From contig JAFBAP010000019.1 in NCBI GenBank assembly GCA_019247695.1, forward strand, positions 1-63,894: a DNA stretch of 63,894 bases, given 5' to 3'. This document shows, in pieces, positions 46,441 to 55,862 of this stretch (positions are counted from its first letter, which is position 1; each line of letters begins with the position of its first letter). The position numbers were made by a program, and so were the translations under genes. Origin of the DNA: Verrucomicrobiota bacterium (lineage in GTDB: Bacteria > Verrucomicrobiota > Verrucomicrobiia > Chthoniobacterales > JAFAMB01). The notes beneath the pieces were generated by a model. It saw only the letters and a program-made list of their open reading frames with translations, did no database searches and was not told the DNA's origin.

Positions 46441-46673
46441 AGAGAATTACCACTCATTTCGCGACCGGTGACGCCCGTCGGGCTATGCGACGCAGGTCTG
46501 ATCAGGAGTTTTGCGGTGCGCTCCTGTTTCATTTTCCGGCCGGCTGGAACCGCAAAGCGCCCGTCAGGCGGCGCCGGCGTTAGTTGGATCGCAGGCTGCA
46601 ATCCTGGCCTGGGGTCGGGGTACCTCGGCGTCTTTTCTTCGCACCGGTACGCCCGGACCGCCTCGAAGACGAG

Positions 46674-47126
46674 CTACCATTTCCGCAGGGGCCGTGGGAG
46701 GCGCGCCCCCAGCGAATAGGCGCCGGCACCCGTGATGAGCAGCGCAACGGCGATCAGCAACTGCATCAGCGCGTATTCCATGCCGTGCTTGGACACATCA
46801 AAACCGTGCGGCAGGTGTACCAGGAAAATGGCCCCAAGCATCACGATGATGATGCAGATTGCCCCGAGACGAATCAGAATCCCGCTTAACATCGCTAGAC
46901 CGCCCCCAACCTGCGCCAACCCAACCAGATAGCCGACCAGGACCGGCATATGCAAGAACGCGGCGAAGCCCTGAGGGCCCGGACCGCCAAAGGCGCCGAA
47001 CAGGATCGCGCTGCCGTGGTAGAGAAAAGCGAGGGCACCGGCGATTCGAACAATCAGGAGCGCAGCGTTCACCTGCGCGGGTGTCGGTGTGGGTGTGGGT
47101 GTGTCGGTCGCGGTTTGCAGGTCCAT
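46674..47126 (-). CDS. DoxX family membrane protein
   Basis: 150 aa, four hydrophobic helices in the DoxX pattern (LLIVRIAGALAFLYHGSAIL, VGLAQVGGGLAMLSGILIRL, AICIIIVMLGAIF, ALMQLLIAVALLITGAGAYS). Relatives are linked to quinone or redox functions, without a firm activity. The N-terminus has an unusual Thr-Pro repeat (TDTPTPTPTP), produced by a GTGTGG-type microsatellite at 47080-47113. Confidence 0.82.
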   Translation of the reverse strand: MDLQTATDTPTPTPTPAQVNAALLIVRIAGALAFLYHGSAILFGAFGGPGPQGFAAFLHMPVLVGYLVGLAQVGGGLAMLSGILIRLGAICIIIVMLGAIFLVHLPHGFDVSKHGMEYALMQLLIAVALLITGAGAYSLGARLPRPLRKW

Positions 47127-47224
47127 TTCGAGAGGGTTTTTAGCCCCAGGCCCTCATATTTACCAGCGGTCTTTGATGGGATCGCGAAAGGCGGACCTGA
47201 GCGCATTTTTATTTTCCACCCGGC

Positions 47225-48175
47225 TTACACACCCGCTGCGCTATCTCTCAACGTCGTATCCCGGCCCGCCGCGCGCTCCCCCTGATCGCTTGCCGGCTTC
47301 CGAGCCGGAGGGATGTCTTCGGTTTCGTCAATTCTGCCATAATCGACCGTCCAATCGCCGGCCTCATTCTCATCATAGATTTCGACGAAACGCCGGCTCC
47401 ATTCGATCTGATCGTAATTGTAGTCGCCGAAGCTTTGGACGGGCGCAACGATCACCGTGTCCACGCCCACAATGGACGCGGTAACGCGAATGTCTTGCTG
47501 CTGGAAATCTTCTGGGGTCATCCCGAAGAGCGGACTGTCTTCGTCAATCCGATGCCGCACGGTTAAAACAGCCGGAAACGCGACCAAACGGTCAAAGTCC
47601 AGTTTGAGGGAGCGGAACCGTCGCACCTCCTCGCCTTCCGCCGTGATGGCGCTCCGAATCATGAACATGCGAAACTCAGGCTCGACCATGGCTTGGTGCC
47701 GCAGGTTGGCTACGCGAATCATCAAATGAGGCACTCCATCGAACGGTGCAATGACGGCGACTTTGCTGAAGTGAATCCGCGCCGTGGGTCGAGAGAAACG
47801 CACGAAGATTAAACCGGTGATGACCGCCAGCCCGAACATGCCCACGACGATCTCGAGCATGGTGATCAGGTGCCCGTACAAAGACTCAGGATACATGTGC
47901 CCGTAGCCAACGGTCGCCAGCGTTTCCACGCTGAAGAAAAAAGCGTCGGAAAACGAGCCGGGCGACATCTCGGCCACGGCATGTGGGCTCAGCACGTACA
48001 ACGTCGCAAAGATCACATTGATCAGGAGGTAGAGGCCGAAAACCAGGCCGGCGAAACCCGGCCAGCTCAGGGTCAGGATCGAATGGTAGGTATCCCGCCA
48101 ATCGACCTGCTGGGCATTTAGCTTAACAAATTCGAATTGGCCGGACCGGACCCGGATGTGGCGTGGCCGTCTCAT
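47225..48175 (-). CDS. Inward-rectifier potassium channel (KirBac-like)
   Basis: 316 aa. Two membrane helices (about 37-60 and 104-126) flank the pore with the filter TVGYG in FSVETLATVGYGHMYPES. The C-terminal 190 residues are the Kir immunoglobulin-like cytoplasmic domain (ARIHFSKVAVIAPFDGVPHL, MIRVANLRHQAMVEPEF, LMIRS-like strands and SPLFGMTPEDF). It probably forms a tetrameric K+ channel. The C-terminal tail is charged and probably disordered. Confidence 0.9.
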   Translation of the reverse strand: MRRPRHIRVRSGQFEFVKLNAQQVDWRDTYHSILTLSWPGFAGLVFGLYLLINVIFATLYVLSPHAVAEMSPGSFSDAFFFSVETLATVGYGHMYPESLYGHLITMLEIVVGMFGLAVITGLIFVRFSRPTARIHFSKVAVIAPFDGVPHLMIRVANLRHQAMVEPEFRMFMIRSAITAEGEEVRRFRSLKLDFDRLVAFPAVLTVRHRIDEDSPLFGMTPEDFQQQDIRVTASIVGVDTVIVAPVQSFGDYNYDQIEWSRRFVEIYDENEAGDWTVDYGRIDETEDIPPARKPASDQGERAAGRDTTLRDSAAGV

Positions 48176-48809
48176 AGCTTATCGGATCAGAGGAGCATGC
48201 GATAATGCGCGTTGTCAGGCAAGGATACGCCGGATGAGCGGCCCGCGCGGCGGGACCAGTCTGCCGCTCGTTCCTCCGGAAACGGTTTAAGGCCGCTATC
48301 GTTTCATCAAACCCGCTCCAGACGGTGCCACATCGGCGGCAGGCCCCTGCGCACGCGACAGGAGGGTACCCTTTGTCGATATGAGGATGGGACAAGGCTG
48401 GGATGAAGCCCAATCCGCCCAGGGCCGTCGTGCCCGAAACGCGGGCCGCTCCTCCCCCCCTCGTCACGTCACCCCGGCGCGGACCCGGCACGTACGCCGC
48501 AACCCCGGCAGCGAACCGGCGTGATTGATCTTTGAGGTCGTAAAGCGCTGGCAAGCGTCGGACAAACCGGTCCGGGAAGCGTTCCTGGGCCGGAAGAGGG
48601 CACCTACCCCGTTGAGCAGACCGCAATCCCCGATTCGGGTCGAAATCGAAAAGTGCGCTGGCCGGCCAAGAGGGGCTGCCCGAGCGCCGGAGGTGCGGGC
48701 CGGCGGCCGAGGACGTCGTCGCACGGCGCTTCCGCGGCAAAAATGCGCTTTCAAATGCCTCGCGATCCGGTTTAGTTACAAATGGCAGTTGGATTCTCTA
48801 CCCCGGCGC
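48176..48809. other. Divergent intergenic region, 634 bp
   Basis: This gap lies between the KirBac gene (-) and the adenylate-kinase-like gene (+). The frames on both strands have low-complexity arginine/proline-rich content without family resemblance. The AK-like frame is open back to 48525, so a longer N-terminus is formally possible. No repeats or RNA genes were recognised. Confidence 0.5.
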
Positions 48810-50060
48810 ATGAAACGTACCCAGAAACAAGCGGACACGGCTGGCCCGTGGACAGGCCACGGGACGGCCGCTGCCGTAGTGCCCACCGTGGCTAACTCCT
48901 CCGACCTGGAGATCAAGGACGCGCAACTTATCTTCAACGCCGTCTGGCGGGAACTGGAGGGGGAGTTCGGCCGGATCCGGATGCGTTTTCCCAAGGAATT
49001 GATCCTGCTCGGAGGGGCGCCGGGCGCGGGTAAAGGCACCAACTCGGATTTCATCCGCAAGGTGCGCGGCATTGAGGCGCCGCCCATCGTGGTTTCCCAA
49101 CTTCTTGACACCCCGGAGGCGCGCGCCATCAAGGCGCGTGGTGGTATGGTTGGGGACCGGGAGGTGGTCGGGATCCTGTTTCGAAAACTGCTTGAGCGCG
49201 AGCAGCAGAACGGCGCGTTGCTCGACGGCTTTCCGCGCACCCAGGTGCAGGTGCAGTGTCTCAGGCTGCTCTATGACGAGATGATCGCGCTCCGGCGGGA
49301 ATTTTCCGGGACCCCGGAGGTGGTCCACTTCAAGCAGCCTATCTTCCATATCATGGTGCTGTTTGTCGACGAGACGGAGAGTGTGGCGCGGCAACTCAAG
49401 CGCGGACGGCAGGTGGTCGCCCACAACGAAGAGGTCGCCCGCTCAGGCGTGGGCGAACTATGGGAGGAACGGGCGACGGACTTCAGTGAGGCGCTCGCGC
49501 GCAACCGTTACCGCGTCTTCAAGGAGCAAACCTACGACGCGCTGCTTTCTCTTAAGCAGATCTTTAACTACCACTTCATCAACGCCCAGGCGCCCATCCC
49601 CGAAGTGCAGGCCAATATCGTCCGCGAACTCGAATACCAGAGTTCGCTCGAACTGGATCCCCTCACCTTCGACCGGCTTCGGGGTTTGCCGCTGGCCAGC
49701 GAGATCGTCCGGCACGCCCGTCAGGATCTCGTCCGGCGACTGGACGGCTACGAGGTGGAACGCACGGAGACCTTCGGACGGGTGATCGAGTTTATCGAAA
49801 GCAAGATGATGCCGATCGTGATTCGCCACGCGATCTCGGGCATGGCCAGCATCAACTCCGAAGACCCGCTCTTCGAAGACCCGTGTGCTTTGACGATGCT
49901 GATCGACATCTTTTCCGAACGCGGTTTTCACGTCACGGCCGACGTTGCGCGGGTCGGCGTGCCGTTGCGCGTCGACCTGCAAACCGGCCAGATCGTCTCC
50001 CAGGAAAAGAAGGTCTTCCGATTCAGCGTGCGGTTCCGGAATCCGGAGATCCGTGGTTAG
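48810..50060 (+). CDS. Adenylate kinase-like nucleotide kinase, long form
   Basis: 416 aa from ATG 48810. The N-terminal half is a nucleoside-monophosphate-kinase-like P-loop domain: Walker A GGAPGAGKGT (68-77), then SQLLDTPEARAIKARGGMVG and the NMP-binding LLDGFPRT (138-144). The remaining 200-odd residues have no match I recognise; they are helical with a beta-rich C-terminal end. Normal adenylate kinases are about 185-215 aa, so this is nearly twice the usual size. Nucleotide kinase activity is plausible; the role of the extra domain is unknown. Confidence 0.7.
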   Translation: MKRTQKQADTAGPWTGHGTAAAVVPTVANSSDLEIKDAQLIFNAVWRELEGEFGRIRMRFPKELILLGGAPGAGKGTNSDFIRKVRGIEAPPIVVSQLLDTPEARAIKARGGMVGDREVVGILFRKLLEREQQNGALLDGFPRTQVQVQCLRLLYDEMIALRREFSGTPEVVHFKQPIFHIMVLFVDETESVARQLKRGRQVVAHNEEVARSGVGELWEERATDFSEALARNRYRVFKEQTYDALLSLKQIFNYHFINAQAPIPEVQANIVRELEYQSSLELDPLTFDRLRGLPLASEIVRHARQDLVRRLDGYEVERTETFGRVIEFIESKMMPIVIRHAISGMASINSEDPLFEDPCALTMLIDIFSERGFHVTADVARVGVPLRVDLQTGQIVSQEKKVFRFSVRFRNPEIRG

Positions 50061-50488
50061 CTCGCTTACGGCCTGCGTGCGGCTCCCACGGTCGCCTTTA
50101 CGGTTGATGCGCTTGTTGGTTCCACTCGTCGTAGGCTTAATAATACAACTGGTGGCTTGAACGAGACCGGGACAAAACGGGGGGCAAGAGGCAAGCGTTG
50201 ACCAGGACGTGCCGCCGCCGCGGGCCGGGTCACTCACGCCCCGGCTCCTTGGTAAACCAGCAGCAAGCGCGGCTCTGGCCGAAATCCCTAGATCGGTTCT
50301 GGTCCGCCCCCATTTTGTCCCGGTCTCCCAGCATGGCACTTGATCAATAAATGTGGCCCTGGATCATGTCACGCACGGTGTTGCCGGCGTCCCGGTCAAC
50401 GCCCGCTTGAACGTCGATTTTCTGTATTTGAGGCGGTATATTTGGCAGTGGTCTTCGACCCCGACCCGCAGCATCGGCAACGTTGCTA
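50061..50488. other. Intergenic region, 428 bp
   Basis: This gap lies between the end of the nucleotide-kinase-like gene and the end of the decayed aldA gene, which converge. No gene, IS end or structured repeat was recognised. Confidence 0.5.
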
Positions 50489-51688
50489 CTACTTTGCCGC
50501 CGCATTGAATTGCACGTAAACGACATGGGTTTGGGTGTACTCATAAAGGCCGTGTTTGCCGTCGGCGCCCCCGATGCCCGACTTGCGCCACCCGGCGTGA
50601 AAACCCTGCATGGCCTCGAGGTTTTCCCGGTTAATGTAAGTCTCGCCGAATCGGATCTCTTTACACGCGCGCATCGCCACATCGAGGTTGGCCGTGTAAA
50701 TGGAGGAGGTCAGGCCGTATTCGCAATCATTGGCGTACGCGATGGCTTGATCTAAGTCATCAACGGCAACGACCGGCACGACCGGGCCAAAGATCTCCTT
50801 CTGCACGATCTCCATCTCTTGGCGACAATCGGCCAGCACCGTCGGCTCGTACTACCAGCCTTTGTCTCGCTCAGCACGGCGACCTCCCGTCACCAGGGTC
50901 GCCCCTTCTTTGGTCGCCCGCGCCACCATGCTTTCCACTTTGCTCAACCCCGCTTGGTTGATTAGCGGCCCGTAGTCCACCGACAGGTCTTCCAACGGGT
51001 TGCCGAACTTAGCCGCCTTCATCGCTCCGGCGAGCCGGTCCGTAAACTCGTCGGCGATTTTGCGGTCTACATACACGCGCTCGGCCGCATTGCAGACCTG
51101 GCCGCCGTTGAAGATGCGCGATCTCTTAACCGCCTCGACGGCCAAATCCAGGTTGGCATCGCTCAAGACGATGGCGGGCGCTTTGCCGCCCAATTCCAGA
51201 TTAACCTTGGTGAGATTCGCGGCGGCGGCGCCCATGACTTTTGAGCCGGTCTCCACACTGCCCGTGAAGCTGACCATGCCGACGCCGCGGTGGGCCGTAA
51301 GCCGCTGGCCGACGTCAATATCTCGCCTTCGATGCGCCGGGCCCACTCGGCCATGTAGACCAGGTAATCGGCGGCAACCTCGACCTCCAGCTTGGCCAGC
51401 CAGAGCGGTTTGCCCTGCTCCTCGGTGATGACCCGGGCCAAGAACTCGGTCCGCTCGCGGATCTTCTCGGCCAGCGCGCGCAAGTGGTGGGCGCGCTCAA
51501 CCGCAGCCCGCTTGGCCCAGGGCTTTTGCGCGCGCGGCGGCCTCGACGGCGCGGTCGACTTCCGCGGCGCTGCTTTCCGGGACCTGCGTGATTTCGGCTT
51601 CAGTGGCCGGATTAAGGACGGGGATCGTCTGGCCTTCGTGATCGCTCTGCACGAACCTGCCATCAATAAAATTCTGGTAGCCTTTCAT
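50489..51688 (-). pseudogene. aldA: Aldehyde dehydrogenase (AldA-type, lactaldehyde/glycolaldehyde) with three lesions
   Basis: The start MKGYQNFIDGRFV (ATG at 51686-51688, AGAGG upstream) and the AldA-like end (GGADGKHGLYEY) are both present. A 1-base frameshift in a GC tract near 51527-51537 separates the first 55 codons from the next block (AVERAHHLRALAEKI, YMAEWARRIEGEI). At 51312-51322 the sequence jumps in another frame from EGEI to VGQRLTAHRGVGMVSFTG, losing about 85-90 codons including the conserved PWNFP region. TAG at 50852-50854 stands where Tyr is expected. The catalytic Cys block GQVCNAAERV and Glu block LELGGKAP remain. The enzyme cannot be made. Confidence 0.88.
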
Positions 51689-51966
51689 GGGGAAAGCCTC
51701 TGGGGTGAGATGAACTGTCACCGAGCGAGGTCCTGAACCGAGCAGCATCAGGGACGCGTTTGCGGGAGGAGGACATCGGATGGCTGACGGTCGAGAAGCT
51801 ACAAACTTGGATACAACGAATGCGGTCATCCGCGCAAGACTGACCGCAATTTTGGCAGCGCCTTACCAAGGAGCTCATCGGAAGTTCACGGACCGTGTCG
51901 CGGCCGTCCGATGAGAATGTGACCGGTTCGTCGCTTTGCAGGTCCTGGCGGTCGAGCCACACCGGG

Positions 51967-52140
51967 AAGCGCCGCCAGGTTCTGCTCCAGGCCGGCCAGA
52001 ATTGATCGGGCTTCGGCCAGCGACAGCCCGAGCGTCCCTGGCTGCAAGGGTCCGCGTTCCAGGCACGCCACCTCCCGGACCGCTTCGGCGTGCCCCTGGT
52101 CTGACCGCACCGTGTCCACCTGCAGCGTAGCCTGGAGACG
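51967..52140 (-). pseudogene. ISKra4-like transposase N-terminal remnant
   Basis: A short reverse-strand frame contains LERGPLQPGTLGLSLAEARS followed by ILAGLEQNL, matching the N-terminal TLGLTLAEAK motif of ISKra4-type transposases. The zinc-binding and catalytic parts are absent. No terminal repeats were found. The match is short, so the family call is tentative. Confidence 0.45.
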
Positions 52141-52397
52141 ATCCGGCAACCCCGCGAACGCTTCGCCGCTAATGCGATCGGGGACAGCCCTCACCCAAAA
52201 ACATTGGGGATTCTTCCCTGCACCATCCGGCCATGAGCAAAATCCCGCCGCGTCCTCAACCACGTGATCGAAATCGCCTCTCGCCACGTCATCCTGTTAA
52301 TCCCGGACGCTCGCTGCTGCGAAACCGCCGATTCGCATCCGAACGATTATGATTTTGCAAACGCGTGGAATTGACCCAACTTTCACCGGAGAGGTAG

Positions 52398-54404
52398 ATG
52401 GACGTACGGCTTGCTGCCAGTGTGGCGTTGATCGTCTTAGCGCTTTTTCCGGCGCATGCAGCCGTGCTGACCGGCGTGGTCATTGAAAACCACGCGGGCG
52501 GGCCAGGGATGGACAATGTCGCGATCAGCGTGGATGAAGCCGCGGCCGGCAACCCCACAACGTCGAAGGACGGCGGAAAGTTTACCCTGACCATCCCTGA
52601 CAAACACCCCGGCGAGATCGTGCACGTGCGGGTAAGCAAGCAGGGTTACACAGTGGTCAACGGCGTCCAACTAGAGACGGTGCTGCCGGCCAACCCCGAC
52701 GCAAATCCACTCACGATTATCCTTTGCCCCGAAGCCGAGCGAGAACAATGGGCCGGGCTTTTGTACCGCGTCACCAGCGATAAAGTCATTGAGAGCACGT
52801 ATCAGGAAAAGCTGAGGATTCTGGAACACGAACATCACGCCGATGCTGCCCCCTTGGCCCAACTCCAGCAGGAACGCAGCCAGGCCAAAGCCGCGGCCGA
52901 AATGGCAGCTGAGGCATTCGCCAGGATTCCGCCGGGCCAGGGTTCAGACCGCTACCGGCAAGCCAAGCGACTTTTCCTGGATGCTGACCTGACCGGGGCG
53001 ATTCAACTCCTGGACGACGCGAAATCGACCCCGCCGGACGTTGAGAATGGCGTGCAGGAGTGGCTGCTGAAAGCCCAACTGCTGATTCTGGGATTCCGCT
53101 TTGAGGAGGCCGGCGACGTTTACCGCCAGGCGCTGGCGGCCAAACCGGGCAGTTTTGAGGTCAATCTCGCTTACGGTGTTCTCAACCAGGCGTTGAACCG
53201 TGTTGATGACGCCAGGGCGGCGTACAGCCGGTGTTTGGAGTGGGCCAGGAAAACCGGGAACGCTGACGCGGTGGCGACGGCGCTTAACCATCTCGCCGTT
53301 CTGGATAACGATCAAAGCCGGTTCGACGATGGTCGTAACGAATACCGCGAAGCGCTGCGAATCCGCCGCAACCTGGTCGAAACCTACTCGTCGGCTATGG
53401 CCGCAACGCTTAACGATCTGGCCGTTCTGGACAGCAGCCAGGACCGGCCCGACGACGCCCGCGACGAGTATGAAGAGGCGTTACAGACCTACCGTCGTTT
53501 GGCCCGGCAAAATCCGGATACCTACCTGCCGGCCGTGGCCCTTACGCTCAATAACCTGGGCAACCTGGACAGTGACCAAAACCGGCCTGATGAGGCTCGC
53601 AGGGAGTACCAGGAAGCGCTCCAGATCCGCCGCAAACTGGCTGAGAACGATCCCCAAACCCACCTTTCGGCGGTCGCTGCAACGCTCAATAACCTGGGCA
53701 ACCTGGACCGTGACCAGCACCGGCCTGACGACGCGCGCCGGGAGTATCAGGAGGCGTTGCAAATTCGCGGTAAACTGGCCCGGCAAAGCGCGGACAGTGA
53801 TCTGGGGGACGTGGCTCAGACGCTTAACAATTTAGGCAACCTGGACAGCGGCGAGGACCGGCCCGACGACGCGCGCAAGGAATACCGGGAAGCTTTGCAA
53901 ATCCGCCGCAAGCTGGCCGAAACCAACCCAAAGACGCACTTGCCGGCCGTGGCCGAGACGCTTAACAACCTGGCGGTGGTGGACCGCGGCCGAAGCGGGC
54001 CCGACGAGGCTCGCAAAGAGTACCAGGAAGCACTCCGGATCTACCGCCAACTGGCCCGGCAAAACCCGCAAGCGTATCTCCAGTACGCTGCCGCGACGCT
54101 CAATAACCTGGGTAACCTGGACGCTGATCAACACCGGCCCGACGAGGCACGCCAGGAGTACCAGGAAGCGCTCCAAATCCGTCGCAAACTGGCCGAAACC
54201 GATCCGGACGCGTACCTGCCGGCCGTGGCGCAGACGCTGAACAATCTGGGCAACCTGGACCATAACCGGAACCGGCCCGATCAGGCGCGCAAAGAATACC
54301 AGGAAGCCCTGCAGATCTACGAGGCCGCGGCCAAGCGGAATCCGGAACGATTTTTGCCTGTCGTTGCGCTGGTAAAGCGGCTCCTGGCGCAGCTGCCACG
54401 GTGA
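52398..54404 (+). CDS. Secreted TPR protein with a carboxypeptidase-regulatory-like N-terminal domain
   Basis: 668 aa. Signal peptide about 1-21 (AASVALIVLALFPAHA). Residues 23-100 look like a carboxypeptidase regulatory-like or Ig-like fold (VLTGVVIENHAGG, GKFTLTIPDKHPGEIVHV). A helical middle is followed by at least eight 46-residue tandem repeats with consensus LNNLGNLD...RPDEAR-EYQEALQIRRKLAE, each one TPR pair extended by a linker. The repeats are near-identical at the DNA level (138-bp unit, about 53280-54370). It is probably a periplasmic scaffold for protein contacts. It is followed by a sugar transport operon. Confidence 0.8.
   Translation: MDVRLAASVALIVLALFPAHAAVLTGVVIENHAGGPGMDNVAISVDEAAAGNPTTSKDGGKFTLTIPDKHPGEIVHVRVSKQGYTVVNGVQLETVLPANPDANPLTIILCPEAEREQWAGLLYRVTSDKVIESTYQEKLRILEHEHHADAAPLAQLQQERSQAKAAAEMAAEAFARIPPGQGSDRYRQAKRLFLDADLTGAIQLLDDAKSTPPDVENGVQEWLLKAQLLILGFRFEEAGDVYRQALAAKPGSFEVNLAYGVLNQALNRVDDARAAYSRCLEWARKTGNADAVATALNHLAVLDNDQSRFDDGRNEYREALRIRRNLVETYSSAMAATLNDLAVLDSSQDRPDDARDEYEEALQTYRRLARQNPDTYLPAVALTLNNLGNLDSDQNRPDEARREYQEALQIRRKLAENDPQTHLSAVAATLNNLGNLDRDQHRPDDARREYQEALQIRGKLARQSADSDLGDVAQTLNNLGNLDSGEDRPDDARKEYREALQIRRKLAETNPKTHLPAVAETLNNLAVVDRGRSGPDEARKEYQEALRIYRQLARQNPQAYLQYAAATLNNLGNLDADQHRPDEARQEYQEALQIRRKLAETDPDAYLPAVAQTLNNLGNLDHNRNRPDQARKEYQEALQIYEAAAKRNPERFLPVVALVKRLLAQLPR
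53280..54370 (+). repeat. Tandem 138-bp coding repeats (46-residue TPR units)
   Basis: Eight or more copies of a 138-bp unit lie inside the TPR gene. The most conserved part encodes LNNLGNLD followed by RPD(E/D)AR and EYQEALQIRRKLA. The high similarity suggests recent unequal duplication and possible copy-number change between strains. Confidence 0.7.
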
Positions 54405-54568
54405 TATTGCTATCCCCCCTGCACGGTGCACCGCGGCGGGAGCAACGCCAGTCCTTTGCCGTGGACCTTTCTCCCACCGTGGACGCGCCAAAGATTCGCC
54501 TGCTTGACGGTGAGAATGGGTATGTTAAAAGAGGACGCTCTCAATCCCCCCATCAGACAGGAGTCATA

Positions 54569-55834
54569 GTGAAATCACATTTTGCCACGTTCGTGCTGGC
54601 AGCCGGCCTCGTGCTCGCTTCCGGCAACGCCTTTGCGGCCGATGCTTCCGGAAATCTCCGGCTTATGGCCTTCGGTGGTGCCGCTCAACTTAAGGCGGTC
54701 ACCAATGCCGTCGGGCGGTTTAATCAGAAGTATCCGAACGCGAAGGTCGAGATCGCCATCGACCCGATCTCAAACGGCTGGGGCGACTACGTCACCCGCG
54801 TCTTGTCGCAGTTTAACGCCAACAACGCGTATGACGTCTACGGTACGGCGATCGAAACATTCAGAACGTTCGAGACCCGTAACCTGTTCATTCCGCTCGA
54901 CGACTACATCGCCGGCCACGCGAGCTTTTCCGATTTTGCTCCGGCCCTCTTCAAATACGCATCCTACAAGGACAAGACCTACTTTATCCCGATCGGGTGG
55001 AACAACATCATGATCAACTACAACCGGAAGCTGTTCAGGGATGCCGGTGTTGAACTCCCCAAGGCGGGCTGGACCTGGGATGACTTCCGTGCGGTCGCCA
55101 GGAAACTGACCGTTCGCGACGCGGCGGGCAACGTGACCCAGTTCGGGTATGAAGTCCCTAACCAGTTCTTTTTCGTGCAGCCATGGTTTTTTTCGAACGG
55201 AACCTCCGTCCTGAACGCAGACTGGACCGCATCCAACATGCTTGACCCGAAAGTGTCCGAGTCGCTTCAGTTCCTCTACGACCTGATCCACGTGGATAAA
55301 GTGTCGCCGATTCCCGGCAAGGACACGATGGACAACCAGTTCATGGCCGGACAGGTGGCAATGATCTCGCGCGGCCACTGGATCGTTGAGAACGCGAAAG
55401 CCGCCCACCTCGACCTGGACGTCGCCATTCCGCCGGCCAAGGTTAATGATGTCACGGTTATCGGGTTCGGCGGCTACGGAGTCGCGAGGACGTCCAAGAA
55501 TCCGGAACTTGCCAAGGAACTCATCGGTGAACTCACCAGCTTTGAAACGCAGAAGGAAGAGGGCGAAGCCGGCGGGGGTGTACCCGGGCGGAAATCGGCT
55601 GCCGAGACCCCGGACTTCCTGGCTTACCCGCCGAGTGCTGCCCTGTACTATCAGACGCTGCCGCACACGCTGCCGGTACCGTCGCCGGCAAATTTCCAGG
55701 AGGTCGAAAAGATTTTTATCCGTAACTACGTCGCCATGATGTCAGGCGAAGTCTCGATCGCAGAGGGCGTCAAGCGGGCGGATCAGGAACTGAACGAATC
55801 GTTCAAGCGCCTCGCTGCCCGTCAGAGTCGATAA
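54569..55834 (+). CDS. Sugar ABC transporter substrate-binding protein (family 1)
   Basis: 421 aa from GTG 54569, with CAGGAG six bases upstream; the frame is open further back. A signal peptide (FATFVLAAGLVLASGNAFA) precedes a solute-binding fold (LRLMAFGGAAQL, GWNNIMINYNRKLFRDAGVE, WTWDDFRAVARKL, MAGQVAMISRGHW). It is the first gene of a five-gene operon and binds an oligosaccharide or glycoside for the CUT1-type importer. The ligand is probably a beta-glucoside, given the GH116 gene downstream (inference). Confidence 0.9.
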   Translation: MKSHFATFVLAAGLVLASGNAFAADASGNLRLMAFGGAAQLKAVTNAVGRFNQKYPNAKVEIAIDPISNGWGDYVTRVLSQFNANNAYDVYGTAIETFRTFETRNLFIPLDDYIAGHASFSDFAPALFKYASYKDKTYFIPIGWNNIMINYNRKLFRDAGVELPKAGWTWDDFRAVARKLTVRDAAGNVTQFGYEVPNQFFFVQPWFFSNGTSVLNADWTASNMLDPKVSESLQFLYDLIHVDKVSPIPGKDTMDNQFMAGQVAMISRGHWIVENAKAAHLDLDVAIPPAKVNDVTVIGFGGYGVARTSKNPELAKELIGELTSFETQKEEGEAGGGVPGRKSAAETPDFLAYPPSAALYYQTLPHTLPVPSPANFQEVEKIFIRNYVAMMSGEVSIAEGVKRADQELNESFKRLAARQSR

Positions 55835-55862
55835 GGGGTGAGATTTCGACCGGGCAAAGAAC

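Noticed and set aside
48123-48740. 205-aa minus-strand open frame upstream of the KirBac gene
   Set aside because: It overlaps the KirBac start region and has spurious-frame composition without recognisable motifs.
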